Source of the DNA: Pilaira anomala
Lineage: Eukaryota > Mucoromycota > Mucoromycetes > Mucorales > Mucoraceae
Assembly: GCA_025716855.1 (NCBI GenBank)
Contig: JAIXMQ010000044.1
Coordinates: forward strand, 62,001 to 126,000
Direction: 5' to 3'
DNA: 64,000 bases
Part shown: piece by piece, positions 23,135-35,692 of the stretch
How the letters are laid out: each line of letters begins with the position of its first letter
Position numbering within the stretch: the first letter of the stretch is position 1
The notes under the pieces: generated by a model
Told to the model about the DNA's origin: nothing
What the model saw: the letters and a program-made list of their open reading frames with translations, nothing else
Databases searched by the model: none
Translations under genes and position numbers: made by a program

Positions 23135-25281
23135 ATGTTTAGAATCACCACTCGCGAACTCTATAAAAGACAATTGCGTAATACCGTAAGGTTACTCAAT
23201 ACTAGTTCAATTAAAGAAGGCTGGGAAGCTGTTATTGGTATTGAAGTACACGCTCAAATAAACACAAAGACAAAATTATTTTCTGGTTAGTTACAGCAAT
23301 AGCTGCATATAACCCAACTCTACACTATTGACACGGTCTTATTTAGATTCTTCTACTTCTTACAATGACTTGATTAATACCCGTGTGTCTTCATTTGACG
23401 CTGCTTTTCCTGGCGTACAACCTGTAAGTTTTTTAAACCTGTCATACAAAAAAAAAAAAAAAAAAAAAAAAAAATGACATTTTTATAGCGTTTAAACGAC
23501 CACGCAGTTGAACTTGCAGTTAAAACAGCACTTGCTTTACAAGGGCAAGTTCAAAAGAAATCTACTTTTGATCGTAAACACTACTTTTATCCAGATCTTC
23601 CTCAAGGCTATCAAATCACACAACAACGAGGTTATTATTTAGATGAATTCGATTAGATATATGGTATTAACAACTCTAATAGAACCAATTGCTCGTGGTG
23701 GATATATATCGTTAACAGAAAACGATGGCGCGATCAAACCCTTAAAAGTAGGAATCCTTCAATTGCAATTAGAACAAGATACTGGTAAAAGTTTTCACGA
23801 TATGCGTCCTGGTGAAACTTTACTTGATTTAAACAGAGCAGGTACAGGCCTTATGGAAATTGTAACCATGCCAGATTTAAGGTACCAAAATTTTAATTTT
23901 TTTTTTTCTTTTCAGATATATTAAAATAGCAGTAAAAAAAAAAAATTAGATCATCTTTTGAAGCTGGATTATTAGTGAAAAAACTTCAAAATATTCTTCA
24001 GTGGGTTGGATCTTCAAAAGCAAATTTAGAAGAAGGTTCAATGCGTTGTGATGTAAATGTCTCTGTTAATAGAATTGGGGAAGGGTTTGGAACACGTTGT
24101 GAATTAAAAAATTTGAATCGAGTTCGTATCTTATCAATGGCAATTGATGCCGAAATTAAACGCCAAATAAATGTACTTGAAAGTGGCGGGACAATACAAG
24201 TAGAGACACGTAGATATGATGAAGTTAAAGATGTTACATTTAAATTGAGAGATAAAGAGAATGCTCCTGATTATAGATATATGCCTGAACCAGATCTTCC
24301 TCCTCTTATTTTATCACAAGTAAAAAAAAAAAAAAAAAATACGTTATTATCAATTTCATTCACACACATCTCTTTATAGAATTACATTGATAAGGTTGCA
24401 AGTACATTATCTGAGTTACCAGACCAATGTTTAGATAGAATTATGAAGCAATACGATTTAAATATTTCAAATGCTAATCTTTTACTTCATGAATACAAGT
24501 GTGTAGACTTTTTTGAAAAGGTAAATATATCAATATATACATATGTATATTATCAACACTTTATAAAATCTCCTTTTCTTTTTTTTTTTATCTTTCTAGG
24601 TCTGTTTGGGTAGAAACCACAAGATTGTTGCTAATTGGTAAACCACAAATGTTACAATATAATATCCGCGTCGTACTCAATATTTCTGGTAGGACTTTAA
24701 ATGAGCTTTCAGGAACTTTAGCATCCAAAAACATTTCATTTAAAGAAAATCCCATTTCTGTGGAACGATTTGGTAACTTAATTGACCTCATTCAAAATGG
24801 AACGATCACAGGTAACAAAACTATATATAGCATAGCAAAGTATGCTTTCTAAAAACTTTAAAAATTTTTTTTTTTCAAAGGCAAGACTGGAAAAGATGTT
24901 ATCAAGTTAATGGTCGATAGTAAATTAGATCCATTAGATATTGTAAAAGAAAAAGGTTGGCTCAGAATTACTGATATATCGCAATTGAGATCTTTGTGTG
25001 ATGAATTAGTTAACAAGAGCCCAGAAAAGGTTAGTATCGCTCGATCGATTTAATATTTATAATTATTGACTCCCATCCCTTTCTTTACTACTACTGCTGC
25101 TTAGGCTAAAGCAGTTCAAAATGGCGACTCAAAATTGTTTAAATGGTTTATTGGTAGAGTTATGGGTCGTACAAAAGGAATGGCAGATCCTAATAGCCTA
25201 AATGAAGCTTTAAGTAAGTCACTTGGTTGGAATAGTTATGAGGAAATGATGGCTACTGTTGAGTCAAAGCCAAAGAAATAA
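23135..25281 (+). CDS. PET112: Mitochondrial glutamyl-tRNA(Gln) amidotransferase subunit B (GatB/Pet112)
   Basis: Ten exons: 23135-23285, 23347-23423, 23489-23630, 23683-23881, 23950-24319, 24380-24520, 24600-24637, 24693-24811, 24881-25029, 25105-25281. They give 520 residues with all phases closing. After a basic N-terminal presequence comes [16 protein letters not shown] (about 35-50), then [18 protein letters not shown] joined across an intron to [11 protein letters not shown], then [25 protein letters not shown], the cradle and the C-terminal YqeY-like tail ([19 protein letters not shown]). GatB binds tRNA(Gln) and activates mis-attached Glu with ATP so the GatCAB complex can convert Glu-tRNA(Gln) to Gln-tRNA(Gln) in mitochondria. 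The 38-base exon 7 and 55-base following intron had to be inferred: the direct reading frame stops at TGG-TAA. The G in RAGTGLMEI, instead of bacterial P, is also seen in the animal mitochondrial protein. Confidence 0.93.
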
Positions 25282-25899
25282 TAATAAAAAAAAATAAAAA
25301 GATTTTGTATACATATTTACATGAATTTAATTCGGACGAAATATTTTAGAGTGTTTTATCCGCATTTTCTCCTCTCAGTCAATGGTACACAGATTACATC
25401 TTTCGTCTGTGATAGAAACAAGAAAATCGAGATTGCAAAATGCGAACAAATTTGGTTATTTTAATTCTTATTAAACTAAGTAATAGATCAATCAATCTTT
25501 TTATTTTCTTTTTATTTTCTTTTTTTTTTTCAAAAAACCCATAAAAAAAAAAGAAAATCTCTTCCCACGATCCTTCTGTGTTCTCTCCAGTGCTTAACAC
25601 GAGATGACATAATTTGGCACTTCCCAATGGTGGCAAATTTAAAGATTCGCTTAAATAATTAACTTCGATCATCAGTTACTACGTATCAATTTCAGTTCCG
25701 ATTTTATTATCGATTTTTTTTTTTTGTATTATTAATTCACGTGCTTTTAATAAAATAATGAGTTAAAAAAGGAAGTTATTAACTAGTGTCTATAAGCTCA
25801 TGAGATTTAGCGGTCGTAGTGAGAAAGAGAATAATTATATAAAGATTCGGCTAGAACGTTGGACCAAGACGTGTTGTCAAAGAGGTACATCCAGTGGTG
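25282..25899. other. Intergenic, no intact gene
   Basis: 3' flank of GatB with A and T runs. From about 25,600 on it may already include the decayed end of the LINE-like element that follows. Confidence 0.4.
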
Positions 25900-27460
25900 G
25901 CGTCAGACGATTTCTAATATGGTTCCTAGAGAAAGGAGGATAGCCTTCATCGATTAACTCACCAGACTCATCGTATATAATGTATAAATGGAAAGCCAAA
26001 CTGACTTTGGAGTTGGGAGCTTAGCAGTTAGTTGTAAGGTGGCTAGTTGAGATTCCTAAAAGGACCACCACTTGTGAAAGCACGAGACAAAGAAATGTTG
26101 TATGGTCTCGGACTCAGACTTGTATATTTGAGAATTCCACAGGAACAAATTTGCTTGACAGCCAATTTTATTTTGAAGTAAGAATAGCGTACGGGACAGG
26201 AGAAAGATAGCTATTAAGGATAGTGTACGGGACAGGGATTTTACCAGACCTGATGACCTTCAAGTAAGCCAGTTTCTTTTTACGACGTTGGAGTTGTACA
26301 TATGACGGGAATAAACCATTAGAAAAATACAACGAATGGAAAGCATTTTGAAGGAATTGACACTAAGCACACACAGCTAGGCACCCCATTCAGATCCTGT
26401 GGCTGCAAAAGCTGGGCCTGGTATTAGGGGGAATTGGAAGTCGGAGGCACAAGGTAGTAGGCTGAGGTGTTCCAAGGCATGAACCGTTTTAGTGACGAAG
26501 GCCAAGACTTACCACTATCAGGAGATTGAAGCTGACGGTCTATACGTGCATGTAAATCTGGTTTAGGGACTACTTCAAAAGATAAACAATTGTGAAACGG
26601 GTTGGCTGTGGATAACCAATCCAGAGATTAAAAAAAAACCCGTGTAGCTATTTTACTAGGATCGATACCAGCGCGCTACTAATAGTACTACTATGAGGGG
26701 GGGGGGGGAACCATCATCAGTCGGTCCTGAAGAGGAGAGCGCAAAATCTTAAAGGAAAATCAGATAGCCAGAGACCAGACCAAGTAGAGTTAACTTTCAA
26801 AAGAGTGTTATTAACTTGGTTAAATGCGTCATCGTAGGAAGATGTTTTAACATATAGGGACATAAAGAGAAGGATGTCGAAGCCAAGGCGGAAATTTACG
26901 GTGACCAGTATAAATATATATACAACATGTACCTATGAGAGGTGTGACAAAGTCGGTTGAATAGGTTGGTATCATCTAGGATGGTACGGAGTAAAGGCTC
27001 AAAAGCAAGATTATATAGCAAAAGGTGAGAGAAATCAGCCGATTGCGTATAAAACCAGTTTGATACGGGTTTATTTAAGGACGATAAGACACAATTGAAT
27101 CGATTAGCGACAAGCTTAGGGAAGATTTTTTTTTTGGCATCCGTGTTCATAAGTAAAAGAGGCCGCTCATTAGGCCCCTCCCTTTTTTCTTTTTTAAAAA
27201 AAAAATAACAGTACCATTCGGGTTTGTTTCCAAGAGGTATATATAGGATACGATTCGGTAATAAAAGCATCCTTCAATACCTTAGAAAATAAAGTACGTG
27301 CAGAATAAAACATTGTAAAAATAGGATGATATACTTCAAAAGGGATGCCATCCAAACCAGGACTTTTACCATTTGGGTGTATCGTCTATAACACTCATAA
27401 TCTCACTTTCTGTAGGATATCTTATTGAATATTCTTGGGGTGAATTCTTGGGGGTACCAC
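25900..27460 (-). mobile_element. Decayed non-LTR (LINE-type) retrotransposon, reverse transcriptase fragment
   Basis: Read on the minus strand from about 27,450 the frame-shifted translation gives YPTESEIMSVIDDTP, KSPGLDGIPFEVYHPIF, a TSWKQTRMVLLF block, RPLLLMNTDAKK, LVANRFNCVLSSLNKPVSNW and then YNLAFEPLLRTILDD. These match, in order, the N-terminal part of LINE reverse transcriptases (xxSPGxDGxPxExY; RPISLLNxDAKIxxKxLAxRL; YQTGF; PLSPLLFNLxxEPL). The stretch that should hold the first catalytic Asp motif between YQTGF and PLSPLL is missing: SNWFYTQ runs straight into SHLLLYNLAFEPL. No YADD is readable downstream. Poly-T/A runs break the frame at about 27,180-27,210 and 27,125. Fragments further downstream (about 26,600-26,280) look like thumb-domain remnants, so the left end is approximate. 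Dead copy. Confidence 0.6.
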
Positions 27461-28474
27461 AATCAGCACCACAAAAAAAAAGCGATTTGTGACGCAGGCC
27501 TTTGGAGTCCCTGACTATGGTGTAGATGAGCTTGTTTTGAGCTTTATGTATTATATAAAGGCTTCATAGAGCTAATATTGTACTTATTACTTTATTAACT
27601 GTATCAGTTCAAGCTTATAGTTATATAAATTAAATCGAATAATGTATATAAGTGATGTGTACATATCAGGAGAGTTAATGATAATTCAAAATAACAATGT
27701 TTATGTAAACCATTATGTTTGTGTATAATAACGTGAAGAAGCTTGCTCAATGTAAGTAAATATAGATCATTATCCTTTTTTTGTTTAAGGGAAAAATGTG
27801 AGACCTTTTTTTTTTAAAAAAAAAAAAATCCTTGTGTCTCAATGTGATTCGAATTAGCATAGTTGTTGAATTGGTCATTGTTTGTGTATATTTGTTTAAA
27901 TCGTGCAACATCAAGTGAAACTGTAAATATACATATATATATATTTTTACATACTACATCATTTTGAAGAAAGAGTTTAGCTTAGGACTCGTTATGAAAC
28001 AAAAAGTAGAATCATGACCCAAAAAAAAAAAAAAAAAAAAAAAAAAAGATGTCAAGTTTGTGATTCGAATGATACAGGTTTATGTGTTTTAAATTAAATA
28101 CATAATCATTCATTTGAGAGATTTGAAGGGTGACTTCAGAATCAAAAGGAATTTTTTTTTTTTGATTAACTATGTGATAATAAATGTAAGAAAAAGAACT
28201 TTGATCATTTGATTACAACTGTATATATAGTTTACATATTCATGTATATATATCTCACCCCCCCCCCCCTTTTTTTTTCCGCCCGCCCCTGAATTAAAAT
28301 GCAGTCGAACAATTATGTGTGTTTAACCGTATATGGACCTTTTGTTTCTCTCTCTCATACTCTCTATTTTTAAGAAAAAACCTATTTTCAGCATGATACG
28401 CCAAAATGAGGCTAAGACAAATCGAAATCATGAAAAAAATATTCGCCATTAAAACCTGAGTATAGTAAATGAAC

Positions 28475-28505
<31 letters not shown>

Positions 28506-29246
28506 TGAACTATAAACAAAAAAAAACCGATTTGACGACAGATTGACGTTACACTGTATTGTAATAGTTACCTTAACTCTTTCAACATGACTTTATCAGC
28601 AGAGTGATTATTATAGAGAGGAGAATGACGAAAATCTCTCTTTTTTTTTTTTTTTTTTGAAACATTTTGAATTCCTAAAAAGTGTACATTACTTTTACAC
28701 CGTCATTATTTGTTCAAAATGTACATGACTCTATCTTTTTCTTTTTTTTTTTTTTAAAAAAAAAAATTCTTCATTGTTCATGATTGTAACATGGTACAAA
28801 AAACCTGTTTGAATTTTTGTTAATGAAACATTTTTTTTTTTTGCCGCTTTTTTTTTTGTTTTGTTTCATAATTATGAAAAAAAAAAGACGCCCTGATACA
28901 AAGTTTATGGACAATCTTGTTGTACAAAGAGGCGTTCAAAAGCAACTCGTAAAATGTGGCAGAAAAACAGTAATAGAGGAATCCTCACACGATCGATGTT
29001 GTTACACGAAATGATTTTCATTATTATAGGCCAAACAAAAAAGTAATTTTATAATTAGAATTGGTTTTTTTTTTATTTATTTGTAAAAAAAAAAATAAAA
29101 AATAAAGAGGTGATATAAATACAGAGATAGTATATTGAGGGATATAATATATAGATATAGTGTGCGAGAGAGATAATAATAATATTAAGTTATTGTATAT
29201 ATACATTTTTTTTTTGTTGAGTTTTACAAAAAAAAAAAGGGTGAGA
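27461..29246. other. Gene-free, homopolymer-rich intergenic region
   Basis: About 1.8 kb with many A and T runs (28021-28047, 28478-28503, 28640-28658), poly-C at 28258-28269 and short ATG-started frames without protein character. The right edge is the 3' flank of the SEL1-repeat gene. Nothing else seen. Confidence 0.5.
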
Positions 29247-32200
29247 TTAATCATATAAAGTAGTTTTTTCAAGCATAACAGATAAATAATCTTGAGCGTC
29301 TTGAGATCCCTTTTTAGCTGCTAAATTATAAAGGTTTTCAGCCTTTTCTTCATCCTTAGTAACAACTAAACCTAGACGATAGAATTCAGCTAATTTAAAC
29401 ATGGCAAAAGCTTCATCTTCTTCAATTTCTTCATCCATCATAGCCATATCATCATTATCAATTTGATGCGATTTTTTCAATACTTGTCCATACCAATAAA
29501 ATGCTTGAGAAAAATCCTGAGCAAGCCCTAATCCTTGTTCAAAGCATTGAGCTACTTGTAAATAAACGCGATAGCCAAAAGGTTCATGTTGAGCAAAATT
29601 GAGTAAAGTAGCAGCGGCTTCTTCGGCCTGTACGATGACATTAGCCCAACCAAAGAGATGGTAACGAGCAATCATGATTTTAGCCAAGAACTTGAATTTT
29701 TCCGGTGCATGTAAATGAGCCGATTGAAATAATTCGTATGCATATGCACGACTTTTGAGATCTTGATGCAAGATACGAGCTAGATTGAATTCAGCTTGCC
29801 AACGATACTCTGGATCATCGTATTTTTCAAAAAGGGAAACAGAGACTTCGTATTGTTCTAATGCAATGGCTAGATCTGGTGCAACAAAGATACCGTGTTG
29901 ATGATAAATACCTAAATAGTAAGCTGCAGCTGGATGATATTGATTTGCTGCTCTACAGAATAAATCATACGCCATTTCAAAGTCTTGAGGAATTAAAATA
30001 CATTCATCCTCCTCCTCCTCCTGCTCCTCTTGTTGTTCATGATTCTCATCTGCCAAGATGTTAAATTCTTTACCACGATGATAGAATAAACCTAATTCAA
30101 ATTGAGCTTCTTTTAAGCCAAGTTGAGAAGCACGATTTAATTTTGATACACCTTCTTCTTGTTCTTCCAGCGTATAATCATCATTTAAAAATAAACGAGC
30201 TAATTGTAACATGGCTTCTTTTACATTTAAATCCGAAGCCGTCCGAAAGTATTCGATTGCCAAACAAGTGTCAGGTGGTAATACACACTCTTGTTGATGA
30301 AAAATACCCTTTAAATAATAAAGACCGAGTTGATAAGAAGCTAAACCATGATTTTTTGGTGTCGCATTGACAGCGAGTTGATATAACTTTAAAGCTTCTA
30401 AATCTTTATGATGATTTGTCACGATTCTTTCTTGTGCGTACATTTGTCCAATACGATAAAAGGCTTCTGCATCACGCGTAATTTCTGCAGCACGACAATA
30501 CCATTCGTATGCAAGTTGATCATTTTTATTTGTTCCAATTCCATTTTCGTAACACTGTCCTAAATTGTTATACGCATGGACACAATTTAATTCATTGGCG
30601 CATATCAACAGTTCCTATAAATAGAATATATTATGTATTTTAGTACATCTTGTCATACACACACACACACACAAAAAAAAACTTACTTGAAAGCCCTTTT
30701 CTGGATTTAGTTGACTACCTCCGTATCCTTCAATACAATAACGTGCACAAAAGAATCTTGCCAACACATTACCTTGACTTGCAGCCTTTTCAAAATATTC
30801 TAATGCGGCAGCATATTGCTTTTGTTCATACCATGCTTCAGCTGCATAGACAGTTGCATGAATGTCACCTAAATTAGAAGCTCTTTCAAAGCACTCGATG
30901 GCTAAATTCTTTTCATCTTCTTCGCATTGAAACCTTGATTCACCTTCTTCATCATCATCATCATGATCGTTGTTCTCATTTGTTAATAAATCAAAATCTG
31001 CAGTCGGTGTAGGCAAATAATGTTCAGAAGCCGAAGCAGAAAATTTAACACGGGTCTTTGTACAATTTGTATAAGCTTTACCCAGAATGACTAAAGATTC
31101 GGTATCGCCCGCATCACCAGCTAAATGTAAAAACTTTAAGGCTTCATCCAAGTATTCATGTTGCATTAAGGCGCTTAAAAAGGGGGCATCATCAAGTTGT
31201 TTCAAATACCATTCACCTACAAGACGCATGGATACCACATGACCTAAAGAAGCAGCTTTCTTTTGATACTCCAATTCAAGTTCAGATTGACCAATACGTC
31301 TTGCCATCAAAGATAATTTCCAGATACTTTCTACATGTAATTTCGTTGCGGCTTGTTTAAACCAGATAGCGGCTGTACGCTCATTGACGGGTACACCATA
31401 TTCACCATTTAAATAAATCAGACCTAATCTATATTGAGCTTCTGTATATCCCATATCAGCACTTTTATTCAGGTACGAAAAGGCTAATGGAATGTCGGTT
31501 GGTTCAAAACTACTGTAGATTTCAGCAAGGTTGAAAAAGGCAATACTGTCGTTGAGTTCTTCAGCGGATTTTCGGAACCAAAAGATAGCTTGGACTGGAT
31601 TGACGTCAGTGCCTTTACCTTGAAGATAACATGTGGCTAATGCTTGAAATGCGTGCGGGAATTGATCTGTGATGGCCAGTTGAGAAAGAGAATCAAATGC
31701 TTCTTTCGGTGTGATGATGGTCTGTTGCGTTAAGGGTTGTAATAAGTTGGATTGAATCGGTGGGACAAGACCCAGGGAGAGACGAGCGACCATCATGGTA
31801 GCCATCTTTCCGATCTTTGTGTTGATCAGTTTTGGTTGCTTTGAAGCAAGTAAATAATAATCGTATGCAAGTTCCAAATTACCAATTTCATAGTACAATG
31901 CAGCAGCAGCAGAATATGCACTGAATAATAATAATAATAAAAAAATATTTTTAGATACATAGAAACCAAACACACACACACACACATACACCCCCCTTAT
32001 ATGTTAAAAAAGACTTACAACGGATAACCTAATTCAGAAGCACGTAAATAATGTTCAATCGCGATCTGTAAATTCTTTTCGGTTCCAGTTCCTTTATGAT
32101 AACAATCACCCAAAAAAGTGGTTGCTTCACCATCATGCTTTAAAGCCGCTCTTTGTAATAAATTAAAAGCCATGGCATAATCTACAGGTAATCCTTTCCC

Positions 32201-34937
32201 AGTCAAATAGATTTTACCTAATTCGCGTTCAGAATAAGTGTCCTTGTTTTCAACACCACGTTTTAACCATTGACATGCTTTTACAAAATAATGTTGAGCG
32301 GTGGTAGGATCTGTCGAGGTCACCATGAGTTGAAGGTAGATCCGACTCATATAGGATATGGAGGCAGATACACCTAATCGAGCTGATTTTTCAAACCATT
32401 CTAATGCTACTTGAAGTTGAACCAAAGTACCGATTCCTTTATAGTAACAAAGACCCAGTGAATGCATGGATACACGATGTCCTTTCGTAGCTGCTTTTTC
32501 GTACCATGGAAATGCGTCTATTGGACCCTTTTCTGGTATGACATGATTTGACATCATATATGCGACCTTTTTTTTTTTTAAATTAAAAATTAACACATAT
32601 GTATATATTAAAAAAAAAATATAAATATATATTTTTTTTTACCTGAAAAGTTGCGTCAGTATCACCACCTTCAGCAGCAATAGTGAAATGATGAAACGCC
32701 TTTTGACGATCGATTTCAAATAGACCATCAATCCCTTCGTCATAAATAGAGCCTAACCAATAATGAGCATGGGCATGAACATTCTTTGAGTTTTGAACCA
32801 AATCGAACAGCATATCATGGGCTAATTTTGGATCATACTCGACACCCTCAATATCACGATACAAATGATACCTAGCCACGGATAAATGAGCCGTTTCAAC
32901 GGAGGGAAGATGGGTACCAGTATTTAACACGAGTGAATACAACTTGAATGCTTCAGGATGTCTACCCAATTTCTGTAACAAAAGAGCTTGATCGATTTGA
33001 GCCAAGTCCGTAAAGGGACCCGGTTGAGCCGCAGCTTTTGCATAATAACCTAGAGCCTTTTCAGCATCGATTTCAACGCCTCTGCCATGTTCATAACATT
33101 TGCCAAGACTGCCTAGGGCCAAAACATCTTTCTCGGCAGCGGCACGATGAAACCATCTGACAGCATTGATTTCATTTTTCTTGTTGTTGTGATGACGACG
33201 ATCAGTAGGATCTGGGATGATGCCTTGTTGATAGAATTGAGCATAGACACGTTGTGCGTTGGGTAAACCGGCCATGGCAGCCGATTTGATTAATCGAATG
33301 GCTTCTTTATGGTTCTTTTGTCTACCTAAACGACCAAAATAGTAAACGAGACCTAGAATGTATTTGGCGGGATGGTTGTTGTTGTTCTCGACTGCGGCTT
33401 TATAATGAAATAAGGCCATCTCGTTGTTTTGTGGAATCCCTTGACCTTTATCGTACAAGATACCTAACTGAACATGAGCACGACTGCAACCCTATCATGT
33501 TTATACAGATTGTTTAGTTTTCTATGGTTATATATATGTTTAGTTTTTTGGTTGGTTACCATGAGAACTGCTTTTTCTAACCATTCAATTCCTTTTGAAT
33601 AATTCGATTCAGCAACGTATCTGCTTCCTAATGCAGCTTGTGCATCTGGAAATCCTTGTAAGGCACTTTTTTCATAATAATATTTGGCTTTTTCAAGATC
33701 TTGTTCTAAATCAGAACCTCTTTCATAATGAACACCTAAAAAGAATTGAGCACGCCTAAGATCATAGAAAAAAAAAGGGTTAAATGTCTTGTATATTGCA
33801 TCTATTCTAATTTTTTTTTTTTTTTTACATGTTATGTTCAGCACTTTGAATTAATGATTCTAATGCTTTCTTTGTATTTTGTTCCACGCCTTCACCTTGA
33901 ATCAACATACGGGCACGAATACATTGAGCTTCAGCAATTGTGGATTGAGTGGATTCATCGATGGCAGTATACTGGATCACATTTTGAAAGCATTGAAAGG
34001 CCGATTCCTTTTCCCCCTTTTCAAGGTAACAATAACCAAGAGCGTAGATGGACTCACATGATGGATTGGATCGTAAGAGGTCAAGACCTTTTGATTTATC
34101 TTGGGGTGTACCTAAGCCGGACATATAACATTTCGCTAAATAGACAAGAGAGATATTGGATTTTGAAAGCGATGTATACTGATCCATAGCTAAATAAAAT
34201 TGGGTCCAATCATATGGATCCTCTTGTTGTTGAGCTCGGTTATAAGCGTCTTTGATGATACGATAGACTTGAGTTGGATTCGAAGTGAGTTGGAGTACTA
34301 TTTCGTGTGCAGTGACAGGAGAAAGTAAGAGTGAGGTCGTGGATGGCGTATAATTATTATCTTCTTGTACTGGAAATAATGATTTACGTGAGATGGTGGA
34401 TTGGTCAGTGATGTCAGTAAATGTTGAAGTATCATTTAAGGCTTCAATTTGAGAAAATGGATCATTCGATAAATTCGTCCATCCACTACTCATATTATCT
34501 GCACTTGTGTTACTGATAGAGGACATGACTTTGGGTGAATTCTTTCTTCTTTGTTTATTCGATTTAAGTGGATCAAAATGTAATGTTGCAGCTCGTTTTG
34601 TTGGTTCAATCGTGATAGGTGGCGTAAGTGGTGGTGGAGGAGGAGGAGGTGGTGGTGGTGGTGTAAGTGTAGGAGTAGGTGTAGGTGTAGAAGTAGGTGT
34701 AGGAGTAGGAACAGGTGTAGGTAATGAAACAGATATGTGTGGTGAAGGAGAAGGTGCTTGTGGTGAAGGTGGCCCTTGATGATGATGATGATGTTGTTGC
34801 TGTTGTGGAATGATCGTTGTAATGATTGTCGTTTCTTCCTTCTTTTTATTATTAGATAATACTGATCGTAAATGACTGGATCTTTTTTGAATCCATCGAT
34901 GATCACCAGTATTATGTTTACTGGAGTGTTGCCCCAT
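29247..34937 (-). CDS. Large SEL1-repeat (TPR-like) protein with N-myristoylation-type start
   Basis: Six exons, 34937-33829, 33755-33560, 33491-32643, 32566-32019, 31920-30687 and 30614-29247, give 1767 residues. The start MGQHSSKH has Gly2, Ser6 and Lys7, the pattern of N-myristoyl transferase substrates. A disordered region follows, with a Gln/His run, TPTPTPT repeats and a 12-Pro run (about 44-105). From about residue 200 to the end the protein is a nearly continuous array of SEL1-like repeats (about 36-residue helix pairs of the type AxxxLGxxYxxGxGVxxDxxKAxxWYxKAA), e.g. AQFFLGVHYERGSDLEQDLE, ALGSLGKCYEHGRGVEIDAE and NNLGQCYENGIGTNKNDQ. Such arrays act as protein scaffolds; fungal examples include Chs4/Skt5-type regulators, but no farnesylation CAAX box is present here. 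Acidic inserts (DHDDDDEEGE; EEQEEEEDE) lie in loops. No catalytic domain seen. Partners unknown. Confidence 0.88.
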
Positions 34938-34990
34938 CGTTTAAGTATAAATAAATAGAATTATGAATTTCCTGCAAACAAACAAATACA

Positions 34991-34991
<1 letters not shown>

Positions 34992-35025
<34 letters not shown>
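34992..35025 (+). repeat. 34-base poly-A tract
   Basis: Uninterrupted A run between the SEL1-repeat gene start and the DUF4211 gene stop, where the two minus-strand genes are only 189 bases apart. Confidence 0.85.
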
Positions 35026-35028
<3 letters not shown>

Positions 35029-35126
35029 TAAAGAAAAAGAAAAGAAAAAGATAAAAATATAAAAAAAAATAAAGGGATTTAAATATTTTTTAAAAAAATC
35101 ATGGTACTACATGTTTTAACGTTTCA

Positions 35127-35661
35127 TCATTCTTCAGATGACGAATTATTATCATTATCACTACTACTATTACTACTACTACTACTACTTGTATCGTCAA
35201 CTATCGTTGTTCTTTGTGATTTTTTGTTGTAGATTTGATTTACATGATTAAACATGTCTTTTACTTCTCTTGCTACCTACATAAAAAAAAAAAAAATTAA
35301 AATTTTTTAGTGTTATACATAAAAAAGAAAAACGTTCTAAATTACCTTTCTTGTGAAGCCAGTTTCAATTAGGTATTTATGAATATCTACTATGCCTTTC
35401 GACATCATCTCAGTTACTACTTGATTTACTTTTGCCAAGATATGGTATTCAAAGTGGCGAAACTTGTGATACAATTCACCTTTTCTTGAGCATTCCGTTC
35501 CTAAATTTAATGTTACTTTACGGGGAGAATCATCCGAAGAAAGAATCAGTTTAACTCTAGCTGGTTTATTCGATCTACATGCATCACAACGAATTCCTTC
35601 TTGTAAAATCATTTCGTTTGATATGAGCCAGTTTGGATATTTATCTACCGCTTCCTATGTA

Positions 35662-35692
<31 letters not shown>

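Noticed and set aside
23643..23682. GatB reading frame starting inside the intron before exon 4
   Set aside because: The bases between 23631 and 23682 have GT-AG borders and splicing them out gives the conserved QQREPIARGG, so the apparent start there is intronic.
28817..29014. 65-residue plus-strand frame
   Set aside because: Begins with homopolymer-encoded Phe/Leu/Lys, has no motif or intron support, and sits in a homopolymer-rich gap.
34507..34779. Plus-strand Gly/Val-rich frame
   Set aside because: Shadow of the Pro/Thr repeat codons of the SEL1-repeat gene on the other strand.
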